Source: Chloroflexota bacterium (GTDB lineage Bacteria > Chloroflexota > Anaerolineae > UBA4142). From it: a DNA stretch of 64,000 nucleotides. Made by a program: the position numbers and the translations under genes. Where the stretch lies: contig JACQYF010000060.1 in NCBI GenBank assembly GCA_016208315.1, positions 55,781 through 119,780 on the forward strand, given 5' to 3'. Below the pieces are notes generated by a model. It made no database searches, had not been told where the DNA came from, and saw nothing but the letters and a program-made list of their open reading frames with translations. Shown in pieces: positions 1 to 8,890 of this stretch. Numbering within the stretch: position 1 is the stretch's first letter; each line of letters starts with the position of its first letter.

Positions 1-464
1 TAACCGGGCAATCGGTTCGCGTGGCATTGAAACTTGCCGAGCCGCGCGTCAAGGTGATCGAGCGCAAGCCCAAGCCCGCCGCGACCGCGAATATCGAAAG
101 CGCCGAAACCCTCGTCGTCGTCGGCAAGGGGTTTGGGAAACAGGACGACCTCGCGATGGCCGACGCGTTGGCGAAATCGCTCAAAGGCGAAGTGGGCTGC
201 ACGCGCGCGCTCGCCGCGGATTACCATTGGTTGGCCGAAGAACGCATGGTGGGAATCAGCGGCAAAAAGTGCAAGCCGCGCCTGATGGTTTCGGTGGGCG
301 TTTCGGGGCAGATTCAGCACACGGTTGGTATTCTCGGCTCGAAACTGATTGTCGCTATCAACAAGGACAAGTCGGCGCCGATTTTCAAGATCGCGGATTA
401 TGGGATTGTCGGCGACCTTTATCAAATCGTGCCCAAGTTGACGGAGAAGTTGGCTGCCATGTAG
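1..464 (+). CDS. etfA: Electron transfer flavoprotein alpha subunit, C-terminal part (5' end outside window)
   Basis: The reading frame is open to the left edge, so only the last ~154 residues are present; the GTG at 21 is internal. The segment is the C-terminal FAD-binding domain of ETF alpha. It shows the ADYHWL-type segment, the GVSGQIQHTVGI loop (family form GISGAIQH) and the terminal API-F-ADYGIVGDL motif followed by a P-L helix. ETF alpha/beta carries electrons from acyl-CoA dehydrogenases and related flavoenzymes to the quinone pool or other acceptors; the beta subunit is expected just upstream, outside the window. The TAG stop (462-464) lies inside a GTAGGGGCG palindrome. Confidence 0.93.
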   Translation, partial: TGQSVRVALKLAEPRVKVIERKPKPAATANIESAETLVVVGKGFGKQDDLAMADALAKSLKGEVGCTRALAADYHWLAEERMVGISGKKCKPRLMVSVGVSGQIQHTVGILGSKLIVAINKDKSAPIFKIADYGIVGDLYQIVPKLTEKLAAM

Positions 465-482
465 GGGCGGGGTCACCCCGCC
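461..482. repeat. GTAGGGGCGGGG palindrome at the etfA stop codon
   Basis: A short perfect palindrome (GGGGCGGGGT / ACCCCGCCC) starts at the stop codon of etfA, whose TAG belongs to the repeat. It is the short member of the GTAGGGGC family seen also at 5104, 5991, 6143, 7792, 7926, 8299, 8643 and 28029. It could act as a transcript-end hairpin, but no T tract follows. Confidence 0.75.
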
Positions 483-573
483 CAAGTAGGGCAAATTGCT
501 CGCCTCCATTTCCCCATTCGCTTCGCTCAGGGTCTACGAATTTCGGGGATCTTGGACAATTTGCCCCACAGGT

Positions 574-602
574 TTGCATTTCGATGAAACCTATGATAAA
601 AT
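574..602 (+). promoter_or_regulatory. Predicted promoter of the pyrophosphatase gene
   Basis: TTGCAT (574-579) and TAAAAT (597-602) are separated by 17 bp, a good sigma-70-type spacing. A leader of about 140 nt follows, containing a small GGACA/TGTCC hairpin near 687-700. The rest of the 285-nt gap (465-749) holds a CGCTTCGCTCAGGGT-type dispersed-repeat fragment near 521 and no convincing gene. Confidence 0.55.
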
Positions 603-749
603 CCGCGCTGTTTGTAGCTCAATGGAGCTGGCATACGTTCATAATGTTCGTCAAATATTGAAAGCAATGAGGCCTCTGCTCGGCCGGACAAGGATGTCCG
701 ACCGTGTTTGTGTTTATGATATCAACAACTACTGGGGAGGGGGCGCATT

Positions 750-2933
750 ATGAATCTGGTTTGGGTCGTGCCTGTATCTGGGCTGCTGGCTTTGCTCTTT
801 GTTGGCTATTTGGCGTGGGACGTGCTTCGCCGCGACAAAGGGACGAAGGAAATGCAAGAAGTTGCCGCGACGATCTACGAGGGAGCCGTGGCGTTCATCA
901 AGCGCCAGTACATGACGATTGCGATTTTGGCAATTGTCGCCGCCGTGATTATCGGCGTCTTGGTTTCGCTTGAGACATTTACCGAGACCGATGTCAAAGG
1001 TGCGGCGTTGGGGACTATGACCGCGGTTGCATTTCTCGTCGGCGCGGCGGCGAGCGCGTTGAGCGGCATCATCGGCATGTATGTTGCCGTGCAGTCGAAT
1101 GTGCGCGTGGCGGGCGCGGCGCGCAAAGGCGTCGAGCCGGCCCTGGCGGTGGCATTGCGCGGCGGCGCGGTGAGTGGTTTCCTCGTCGTCGGTCTTTCGC
1201 TCATCGGCGTATATGCGATGTTCTCGCTGTACGGCGGCTTTAGTGCGCCGCAGAACGCGCCGTTCCTCATCGTCGGTATGGGTTTTGGCGCAAGCTTCGT
1301 CGCCTTGTTCGCGCAACTCGGCGGCGGTATCTACACCAAAGCGGCAGATGTCGGCTCCGATTTGGTCGGTAAAGTGGAAGCCGGAATTCCAGAGGACGAT
1401 CCACGCAATGCCGGTGTGATCGCCGACCTGGTGGGCGATAACGTGGGCGATTGCGCCGGTCGTGGCGCGGACTTGTTCGAGTCCACCGTCGCGGAAAATA
1501 TCGGCGCGATGATTCTCGGCGTGGCGATCTTCGTTGTGACGAAAAATCCCGATTGGATTTTCTTCCCGCTCGTCGTGCGCGCGTTCGGTTTGATCGCCTC
1601 GATTGTCGGCGTTTTTGCGACGACGGCCGTGCCGTTCTTCAAGCTGAACGCCGGCGAAGAACCGATGAATCCGATGTTTCGCGGCTTTGCGCTAACCGTC
1701 GTGCTTGCGGCGGCGGCAATGTATTTCGTCGTGATGCAATTGCTCGGTAACGTGGTATTCTTCTGGACCGGCGTGGTCGGCTTGCTGACCAGTGTCGCGT
1801 TCTTTCTGATTACGATGTATTACACCGAGTCGCGCTGGCGTCCGGTGCAAAGCATCGCCAGGTCATCATTGCGCGGGGCGGGTCCAAACATCATCACCGG
1901 TCTCGCGGTCGGTTTGGAAAATACGGCGGCGCCGGCCATCGCCGTTGGCATTGCGCTGATCGCGTCCTATTATCTCGGCTCGCAAGCCGCCGATGCGCTC
2001 AAGGTGGATCCGTATGTCGCGGGCGTGTTCGGTACCGCGGTGGCGACGATGGGCATGTTGATGCCGGCCGCGTTTATTCTGGCGATGGACACGTTTGGTC
2101 CAATCGTAGACAACGCCGGTGGCATTGTGGAAATGTCCGGCGCGCCGGAATCCATTCGCCAAGGCACGGATGCGTTGGATGCGGCGGGCAATACGACGAA
2201 AGCGTTGACCAAGGGTTATGCGATTGGTTCGGCGGCGCTGGCGGCGTTCCTATTGTTCAGCGCGTATCTGGACAAGGTCGCCGCGGTGAAACTGGCAATC
2301 GCCAATGTGCCGGAGAATTCGGCGGCGGGCAAAGCGATCTGGGAAGCCGCGCACACGGTCAATCTCGGCAAAGTCGAAGTTTTCGTCGGCGCGTTGTTGG
2401 GTGCGGCGTTGATCTTTCTTTTCTCGTCGCTCGCGATGCGTGCGGTGAGCCAAGTCGCCGAGAAAATCGTTGACGAAGTACGCCGTCAGTTCCGTGAAAT
2501 TCCGGGCATCATGGAAAAGAAGAACAAGCCCGATTACGCGCGCGCGGTGGACATCACGGCGCAAGGCGCGCAGCGCGCCATGGTTCTGCCGGGCTTGCTG
2601 GCCGTCGGCGTGCCGATTGTCGTCGGCATCATCTTGAAGTCGGAAGCGGAAGCGGCGTTGTTGATGGTTGGCACCATTTCCGGTATCATGCTCGCCACCG
2701 TGATGAACAATGGCGGCGGCGCGTGGGACAATGCGAAAAAATATATCGAGTCGGGCCGCTTCTGCGACGACCAAGGTCGCGTGCAGGCCAAGCGGAGCGA
2801 CGCGCACAAAGCCGCGGTCGTCGGCGACACGGTTGGCGATCCATTCAAGGATACGGCGGGTCCGTCATTGCACGTATTGATCAAGTTGCTCTCGACGATC
2901 ACGTTAGTGCTGGCGCCGCTGTTCATACGGTAG
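750..2933 (+). CDS. hppA: Membrane-bound proton-translocating pyrophosphatase
   Basis: A 727-residue integral membrane protein of the H+/Na+-PPase family, which couples PPi hydrolysis to cation pumping across the cytoplasmic membrane. The substrate signature DVGSDLVGKVE is near residue 200, followed by EDDPRN and the DNVGDCAGRGADLFES block with the Mg-PPi Asp residues. The later GNTTK motif has Lys at residue 484; in this family Lys here (instead of Ala) marks the K+-independent, proton-pumping subclass. C-terminal repeats of the Asp motif (NNGGGAWDNAKK, GDTVGDPFKDT) are intact, and length is normal. A strong GGGGAGGGGG ribosome site precedes the ATG. It is monocistronic, between a promoter at 574 and a terminator at 2942. 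Confidence 0.97.
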   Translation: MNLVWVVPVSGLLALLFVGYLAWDVLRRDKGTKEMQEVAATIYEGAVAFIKRQYMTIAILAIVAAVIIGVLVSLETFTETDVKGAALGTMTAVAFLVGAAASALSGIIGMYVAVQSNVRVAGAARKGVEPALAVALRGGAVSGFLVVGLSLIGVYAMFSLYGGFSAPQNAPFLIVGMGFGASFVALFAQLGGGIYTKAADVGSDLVGKVEAGIPEDDPRNAGVIADLVGDNVGDCAGRGADLFESTVAENIGAMILGVAIFVVTKNPDWIFFPLVVRAFGLIASIVGVFATTAVPFFKLNAGEEPMNPMFRGFALTVVLAAAAMYFVVMQLLGNVVFFWTGVVGLLTSVAFFLITMYYTESRWRPVQSIARSSLRGAGPNIITGLAVGLENTAAPAIAVGIALIASYYLGSQAADALKVDPYVAGVFGTAVATMGMLMPAAFILAMDTFGPIVDNAGGIVEMSGAPESIRQGTDALDAAGNTTKALTKGYAIGSAALAAFLLFSAYLDKVAAVKLAIANVPENSAAGKAIWEAAHTVNLGKVEVFVGALLGAALIFLFSSLAMRAVSQVAEKIVDEVRRQFREIPGIMEKKNKPDYARAVDITAQGAQRAMVLPGLLAVGVPIVVGIILKSEAEAALLMVGTISGIMLATVMNNGGGAWDNAKKYIESGRFCDDQGRVQAKRSDAHKAAVVGDTVGDPFKDTAGPSLHVLIKLLSTITLVLAPLFIR

Positions 2934-2941
2934 AACGAGCC

Positions 2942-2979
2942 AAGACCTGTGGGGTCTCCGAGACCCCACAGGTCTTTTT
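2942..2979. terminator. Rho-independent terminator after hppA
   Basis: A perfect 16-bp stem (AAGACCTGTGGGGTCT and its complement) with a CCG loop is followed by five Ts. The same hairpin type (AGACCT..AGGTCT arms, 3-nt loop) occurs inside the coding sequence at 17966-17998, so it may belong to a dispersed palindrome family used here as a terminator. Confidence 0.85.
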
Positions 2980-3084
2980 GGTTTGAAGGAAAAGGCCGGC
3001 TCAACGAGTTGGGAACGAATAAACGAATCGTGAAGGGAGGACTTCTGCATTTTACGCGCTTGGACATTTCCGGCGTACGCTCGT

Positions 3085-3113
3085 TTGGCAATCGTGGGCT
3101 TGTGTAGTAGAAT
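3085..3113 (+). promoter_or_regulatory. Predicted promoter of the type I R-M locus
   Basis: TTGGCA (3085-3090), a 17-bp spacer and TAGAAT (3108-3113) lie 54 bp before the hsdR ATG. This is the only good promoter seen ahead of the hsd genes. Confidence 0.55.
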
Positions 3114-3166
3114 GACTAGCAGAGCACGAGCCGAATCGCTATCCCCGGGGAAACCTACGCAAATCC

Positions 3167-5994
3167 ATGACTCCCGAAGAAAGAGCACGCCAGCAGATTG
3201 ACAAGATGCTCGACGCGGCAGGATGGAACGTGCAACACCGCGATGCCTTTAATCTCGGTGCGGGATTGGGCGTTGCCATCCGCGAATTTCCGCTGCAATC
3301 GGGTGAGGCGGACTATTTGCTGTTCGTTGGTCGCCAAGCGGTTGGCGTGGTCGAAGCCAAACCCGAAGGCACAACCCTCAGCGGCGTTGCCGAGCAATCG
3401 GGCAAGTACCTTGCAGGCGTCCCCGCGAAACTGCCCCACGTTCAAGAGCCGCTGCCCTTTGGCTATGAGAGCACGGGCGTCGAAACCTTCTTCCGAGATT
3501 TGCGCGACCCCGATCCCCGCTCGCGCCGTGTCTTTTCGTTCCATCGCCCCGAAACGCTCCGCGACTGGATAGGTCAACCACAAGGGTTGACCCTACGGGG
3601 ACGATTGCGCTATTTGCCCCCGCTGATGACAACGGGCCTGCGCGATTGCCAAATCGAGGCGATTACGAACCTCGAAGTCTCGCTTGCCGAAGCGCGCCCG
3701 CGGGCGCTCATTCAAATGGCGACGGGCAGCGGCAAGACTATACCGCCGTCAGTTCGGTCTATCGCCTCATCAAGTTTGGGGGCGCGAAACGCGTCCTGTT
3801 CCTCGTGGATCGCCGCACGCTGGGCAAGCAGACCTTCACCGAGTTTCAGCAATACATTACGCCCGACGACGGTCGCAAGTTCACGGAACTCTACAACGTC
3901 CAGCACCTCGCCTCGAATGCGCTCGATCCCGTGAACCGCGTCGTCATCACCACCATCCAGCGGCTCTATTCGATGCTCAGGGGCGAAGCGGAATTCGACC
4001 CCGAAGCGGAAGAAGTCTCGCTTCCGGAACTTGCGCCGAAAGACCAGAAACCGAAGGATGTCGCGTACAATCCCAAAATCCCCATCGAGACGTTCGATGT
4101 CATCATCACCGACGAATGCCATCGCTCGATTTACAACCTCTGGCGACAGGTGCTCGATTACTTTGACGGCTTTCTCATCGGCTTGACCGCGACCCCATCC
4201 AAGCAGACCATCGGCTTTTTCAATCAGAATCTCGTCATGGAGTACAGCCACGAGCGCGCCGTCGCGGACGCGGTGAACGTCGGTTATGATGTTTACCGCA
4301 TCAAGACGGAGATTACCGAACGCGGCAGCCAGGTAGATGCGGGCTTTTTCGTGGACAAACGCGACCGCTTGACGCGGCGGACGCGCTGGGAGCAGTTGGA
4401 CGAAGAGTTGGAATACGCGCCGAACCAACTCGACCGCGACGTAGTTGCCACTGACCAAATCCGCACGATCATTCGCACCTTCCGCGACAAACTGTTTACC
4501 GAAATCTTCCCTGGGCGCACCACAGTTCCCAAGACGCTCATCTTCGCCAAAGACGATTCGCACGCCGAGGATATTGTCGGCATTGTGCGCGAGGAATTCG
4601 GCAAGGGCAATGAGTTCTGCAAGAAGATAACTTATCGGTCGGGCGAGAGTACCGATGCACTGATTGCTAGTTTCCGCAATTCGTACAATCCGCGCATCGC
4701 GGTGACGGTGGACATGATCTCGACGGGCACGGACATCAAGCCGCTTGAATGTCTCGTGTTTATGCGCGACATCAAATCATCGGTCTATTTCGAGCAGATG
4801 AAGGGACGCGGCACGCGCACGATTTCGCCGACCGACCTGCAAGCGGTGACGGGCGATGCTCCTGCCAAGACGCATTTCGTCATCGTGGATGCGATTGGCG
4901 TCTGCGAAAACGACAAGACCGACTCGCGCCCATTGGAACGCAAACGCAGTGTGCCCTTCGATAAACTCGTGCAATCGGTCGCGCTCGGCATTCGGGATGA
5001 GGATACACTCACGTCGCTCGCGGGACGACTCGCGCGGTTGGATCGCGAAGTTGACGACAAAGATCGGCAGGAGATTGCGAATGCGATGGGTTGTGGCGAT
5101 CAGGTAGGGGCAGCGCCTTGTGCCTGCCCGCCAATGGGCGACCACAAGGAGGGCGACCACAAGGGATCGCCCCTACGTGCAATCGTAAATGGTCTGTTGG
5201 ACGCGGTGGACGCGGATCGGCAAATCGAAAAGGCGCGGGAGATGTTTGCGACCGCGACGCCGACCGATGAGCAGGTACACCAAGCTGCAGAGGAATTGAC
5301 GCAAGTCGCGTGCGCGGTGTTCGGCAATCCGCAGTTTCGGCAGACGGTGATTGAGGTCAGGCAGCGGAACGAGCAGACGATTGACACCGTGAGCCAGGAT
5401 CGCGTGATCGCGGCGGGCTTTGATGCGGCGGCGAAGGAACGCGCTCAGCGGACGATTGAGACGTTCAAGCAATTCATCGCGGAACACAAGGACGAACTGA
5501 CCGCGCTGCAAATTCTCTACAACATGCCCTATGCGCGGCGGCAGTTGACCTATGCCGAGATCAAGCAACTCGCGGATGCGATTCAGAAACCGCCGTATCG
5601 TCTGACGCCCGAAGGATTGTGGCAGGCATACGAGCAATTGGAAAAATCCAAAGTACGCGGCGCGGGCGCTCAGAAACTCTTGACGAACCTGGTCTCGCTC
5701 GTGCGCTTTGCGCTGGGCGAGTGCGATGCGCTAGAGCCGTTCTCGGTGACGGTAGATCGGCAATTCGAGCGATGGTTGGCGGAGCAGGAGCACGCGGGAC
5801 ACGCGTTCACGCCCGAACAACGCGAATGGCTGACGATGATTAAAGACCATATCGCCACATCGCTCGCGATTGGCTGGGAAGATTTCGACAATGTGCCGTT
5901 CAGCGATAAAGGTGGGCGCGTCAAGGTGTACAATCTCTTTGGGCAGGAAACGGATCGCGTGATGGAAGAATTGAACGCGGTGTTGGTTGCGTAG
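3167..5994 (+). pseudogene. hsdR: Type I restriction endonuclease R subunit, frameshifted in Walker A
   Basis: The motor and nuclease subunit of a type I restriction system. The N-terminal part (3167 to ~3738) has the HSDR_N nuclease fold, with D in GEADYLLF and EAK in VVEAKPEG. It then reads ATGSGKT, where the frame shifts by one missing base between 3738 and 3739; the remainder (to 5994) continues in the next frame with YTAVSSVYRL, the DECHR helicase box (IITDECHRSIYN), LTATPS, the SF2 C-terminal helicase motifs and a C-terminal EcoEI_R-type domain. Total about 940 residues if repaired. A 73-bp GTAGGGGC repeat at 5104-5176 is translated within the C-terminal half without breaking the frame. 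Either a real inactivating mutation or a single-base assembly error; the clean frames either side favour a recent event or an error. Stop TAG is in a repeat. Confidence 0.85.
5104..5176. repeat. GTAGGGGC REP-like palindrome inside hsdR
   Basis: A 73-bp element runs from GTAGGGGC to GCCCCTAC with internal CCTTGTG / CACAAGG inverted segments. It is read in frame as part of hsdR (…VGAAPCACPP…GDHKGSPLR) between a helicase-side segment and the C-terminal domain. The same element type is found between the hsd genes and inside the RAYT gene. Confidence 0.85.
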
Positions 5995-6233
5995 GGGCGA
6001 TCCCTTGTGGTCGCCCGCGACGCGCGTGTCAACGGGGCAAGCACGCGGCAAAAGGGGCAAGCACATGGTGCGGGGGCAAGCATACGGTGCCGGGGCAAGC
6101 ACAAGGCATTGCCCCTACGGAAAACCAATGCGCGCGAGGCGTGTAGGGGCGATCCCTTGTGGTCGCCCGCGACGCGCGTGTCAACGGGGCAAGCACGCGG
6201 CAAAAGGGGCAAGCACAAGGCATTGCCCCTACG
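5991..6233. repeat. Two tandem REPIN-like elements between hsdR and hsdS
   Basis: Two elements (5991-6119 and 6143-6233) each begin GTAGGGGCGATCCCTTGTGG and end CACAAGGCATTGCCCCTAC, so each is a long inverted repeat. Between the arms lie several GGGGCAAGCA half-units. The first element supplies the hsdR stop codon. The 265-nt gap holds nothing else. Confidence 0.85.
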
Positions 6234-6259
6234 GATGCAACGACGAATGAGGGCGTTTG

Positions 6260-7795
6260 ATGGTGACTGACCGAAACGGCAACGGCGGAAACTTGGGGGA
6301 ACTGCCACGCGGCTGGGCGTTGGCAACCATTCCTGATCTTGTTGACCGTGATGGAATCTTCGTTGATGGCGATTGGGTTGAGAGTAAAGACCAAGACCTT
6401 AACGGTGACGTACGGTTAATACAACTCGCGGATGTAGGCGATGGCGTCTACCGCGATAGATCGAATCGTTTCTTGACACGCGTCAAAGCGCGTGACCTCG
6501 GCTGTACTTTCTTGAAACCAGGCGATGTCCTTGTAGCGCGGATGCCCGATCCTTTGGGTAGAGCGTGTATCTTTCCAGGAGATTCAAAACCAAGTGTGAC
6601 AGTAGTTGATGTGTGCATAGTTCGGGCTGGGTCGAATGGGGCGAATCACCGCTGGCTTGTTTGTGCAATCAACGCTCCTGATTTCCGAGGGGCAATTGCG
6701 GCACTTCAAAGCGGTTCAACGCGCAAGCGTATATCAAGAAGTAATCTGGCAAAGTTGCAACTTCCCGTTCCCCCTCTCGCGGAGCAACACCGCATTTTTG
6801 CCAAAATAGAGGAACTCTTCTCCGACCTGGATGCAGGCGTTGCCGCGTTGCAGAAGGTCAAGGCGCAGTTGAAACGCTACCGCCAAGCGGTGCTCAAAGC
6901 GGCGGTGGAAGGCAAACTCACGGCAGATTGGCGCGCCGCGAACACGGGCAGGATTGAGCCAGCGTCGGTGTTGTTGGAGCGGATACGAGACGAACGCGCG
7001 AAGAACGCAAACGGCAAGGCGAAACCATTGCCGCCGGTAGACGTGGCGGATTTTCCCACATTGCCAGAGGAATCGTGCTGGACACGCGTTGGCAATGTAT
7101 CTCGCGTTCTGGGTGGGAAGCGTTTGCCAAAGGGACATGGGTATTCCGAAACTCCGACCAAGCATCCATATATCAGGGTAACAGATTGTGAGAATATGAC
7201 GGTGCAGACTGATAGAATTGAGTATCTAAGACCAGAGACTCAAGCATACATCAGCCGATATACAATCTCGAAAGATGACTTATATATTTCGATTGCAGGC
7301 ACAATTGGCAAGGTTGGTCTGATCGCTGAAAAATTGGATGGCGCAAACCTGACTGAGAATGCAGCCAAGATTACGGGGATATTGGGCTACGATAAGAGAT
7401 ATTTGTGTTTTGTCTTGAATTCAAATTTTTGCCAAGAGCAAATTGTGCGTTTGACGATTTCATCGAACCAACCCAAGTTGGCACTTTTTAGAATTGAGCA
7501 GATCGTGATTCCGCTCCCGCCTTTAGACGAGCAGCAACAGATTGTCGCAGAGGTTGAACGCCGCCTCTCGGTCGCGGATGCAATAGAAAAGACCGTTGAC
7601 CAGTCGCTCATGCAGGCGGAGCGGTTGCGGCAGAGCATCTTGAAGCGCGCGTTCGCGGGCAGGTTAGTACCGCAAGACCCCAACGACGAGCCAGCGGAGA
7701 AATTGTTGGAGCGGACTCGCGCGGCGCGGGAAAAAGGACACGCACAAGGCGTGCCCCAACGAGAACCCCAACGGAAACGCGCGTGGCAAACGTAG
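6260..7795 (+). CDS. hsdS: Type I restriction-modification specificity subunit S
   Basis: A ~511-residue DNA-recognition subunit with two target-recognition domains. The first TRD (residues ~15-160) ends in the conserved PLAEQHRIFAKIEELF coiled-coil segment; the second (~280-440) ends in PPLDEQQQIVAEVERRL, and both are followed by helical spacers. HsdS holds two HsdM copies on DNA and sets the target sequence. ATG at 6260 is preferred to the TTG just before it. The last ~25 codons run into repeat-derived sequence (GHAQGVPQREPQR), and the TAG stop is the TAG of a GTAGGGGCG element, so the natural C-terminus may have been altered. It lies between hsdR and a transposase, not next to hsdM. Confidence 0.92.
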   Translation: MVTDRNGNGGNLGELPRGWALATIPDLVDRDGIFVDGDWVESKDQDLNGDVRLIQLADVGDGVYRDRSNRFLTRVKARDLGCTFLKPGDVLVARMPDPLGRACIFPGDSKPSVTVVDVCIVRAGSNGANHRWLVCAINAPDFRGAIAALQSGSTRKRISRSNLAKLQLPVPPLAEQHRIFAKIEELFSDLDAGVAALQKVKAQLKRYRQAVLKAAVEGKLTADWRAANTGRIEPASVLLERIRDERAKNANGKAKPLPPVDVADFPTLPEESCWTRVGNVSRVLGGKRLPKGHGYSETPTKHPYIRVTDCENMTVQTDRIEYLRPETQAYISRYTISKDDLYISIAGTIGKVGLIAEKLDGANLTENAAKITGILGYDKRYLCFVLNSNFCQEQIVRLTISSNQPKLALFRIEQIVIPLPPLDEQQQIVAEVERRLSVADAIEKTVDQSLMQAERLRQSILKRAFAGRLVPQDPNDEPAEKLLERTRAAREKGHAQGVPQREPQRKRAWQT

Positions 7796-8000
7796 GGGCG
7801 TACCCTTGTGGTCGCCCCCGGACCGCGCGGACGCGCGGCAACGGGTAAATGCACAAGAACGGGGCAAGCAAATCAGGGCAAGCACAAGGCATTGCCCCTA
7901 CGCAATCCAAACGCGTGCGCCATCCGTAGGGGCGTACCCTTGTGGTCGCCCCGTTCGCGGGCGCGCGGCAACGGGGGCAAGCACAAGGCATTGCCCCTAC
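7792..8000. repeat. REPIN-like elements between hsdS and the RAYT gene
   Basis: Two elements (7792-7901 and 7926-8000) have GTAGGGGCGTACCCTTGTGG at the left and CACAAGGCATTGCCCCTAC at the right, inverted with respect to each other. They immediately precede the RAYT start at 8023, the arrangement expected for a REP-associated transposase. Confidence 0.85.
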
Positions 8001-8022
8001 GGGTCTCACATTGAGGTGAAAA

Positions 8023-8646
8023 ATGACATACGATCCGCAGAAACACCATCGCCGTTCGATTCGCCTCAAGGGTTACGACTATTCGCAAGCGGGTGTGTAT
8101 TACGTGACTATCGTCGCCCAAAACCGCGCGTGTTTGTTCGGCGAGGTCGTACGTGCCGAAATGCAATTGAACGACGCGGGACGAATGGTTCAATCGCAAT
8201 GGGAATGTCTACCGCAGCGATTCCCCAACGTGGAAACGGACGAATTCATCGTAATGCCAAACCATTTTCATGGCGCTCTCTTGATCATGGATAAGACCGT
8301 AGGGGCGGTGCCTTGTGCCCGCCCAGTGGTCCCGCAACCGAACAAAGGGCGACCACAAGGGGGGCAACCACCAGGGGGGCAACCACAAGGGATTGCCCCT
8401 ACGGAACACGACCCGACGTTGGGCAGCATTGTGGGCGCGTGGAAATCAATCGTCACCGATGAATACATTCGGGGCGTCCATGAATTAAATTGGGAACCGT
8501 TCTATCGCAAATTGTGGCAACGCAATTATTGGGAACATATCGTTCGGGACGAACCAGATTTGAACCGTATCCGCGAATACATTATCAATAATCCGGCGAA
8601 TTGGGACTCAGACGAACACAACCCGAAAAACGCACCGCATCCGTAG
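8023..8646 (+). mobile_element. REP-associated tyrosine transposase (RAYT, Y1/HUH family)
   Basis: A 207-residue protein of the IS200-like Y1 transposase superfamily in its solitary REP-associated form. It shows the N-terminal RRSIRLKGYDYSQ.GVYYVTI segment, the HUH metal site in MPNHFHGAL (H81, H83), and the C-terminal WQRNYWEHIVR…IREYIINNP block in which Tyr169 is the likely nucleophile. RAYTs are thought to cut and spread REP/REPIN palindromes. Here such palindromes flank the gene on both sides, supply its TAG stop, and a 104-bp copy (8299-8402) is translated in frame as a ~35-residue insertion just after the HUH strand. The insertion is in a position that could disturb the fold; activity is uncertain. 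GAGGTG serves as ribosome site. Confidence 0.88.
8299..8402. repeat. REPIN-like element inside the RAYT gene
   Basis: An element from GTAGGGGC to GCCCCTAC lies inside the transposase gene and is read in frame (residues ~93-127, rich in Gly, Pro and Gln). A gene thought to mobilise such repeats thus carries one of them within its own coding sequence. Confidence 0.85.
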
Positions 8647-8869
8647 GGGCGATCCCTTGTGGTCGCCCTTTTTGTCGCCACGCGGTCATAGAGTGGTAGG
8701 GGCGTACCCTTTTGTGGTCGCCCGGTCGTGGTCGCCCACAACGCGGGCAAGCACAAGGCATTGCCCCTACGTGGTCGCCCGGTCGTGGTCGCCCACAACG
8801 CGGGCAAGCACAAGGCATTGCCCCTACGTGGTCGCCCGCACAGGGCAAGCACAAGGCGTTGCCCCTACA
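8643..8869. repeat. REPIN cluster with a 57-bp tandem repeat before hsdM
   Basis: The cluster opens with GTAGGGGCGATCCC at the RAYT stop codon. Two exact-looking 57-bp units (8714-8770 and 8771-8827) each contain GTGGTCGCCCGGTCGTGG and CACAAGGCATTGCCCCTAC; a shorter third unit occupies 8828-8869. The 244-nt gap has no gene. The units are contiguous, with no spacers, so this is not a CRISPR. Confidence 0.85.
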
Positions 8870-8890
8870 AATGAAACAAGGTAACGGTGA

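Noticed and set aside
3730..3745. Programmed frameshift in hsdR
   Set aside because: No slippery heptamer or downstream pseudoknot-like signal is evident at the site, and HsdR is not known to use one.
8714..8869. CRISPR array
   Set aside because: The repeat units are directly contiguous, without unique spacers, and have no cas genes nearby.
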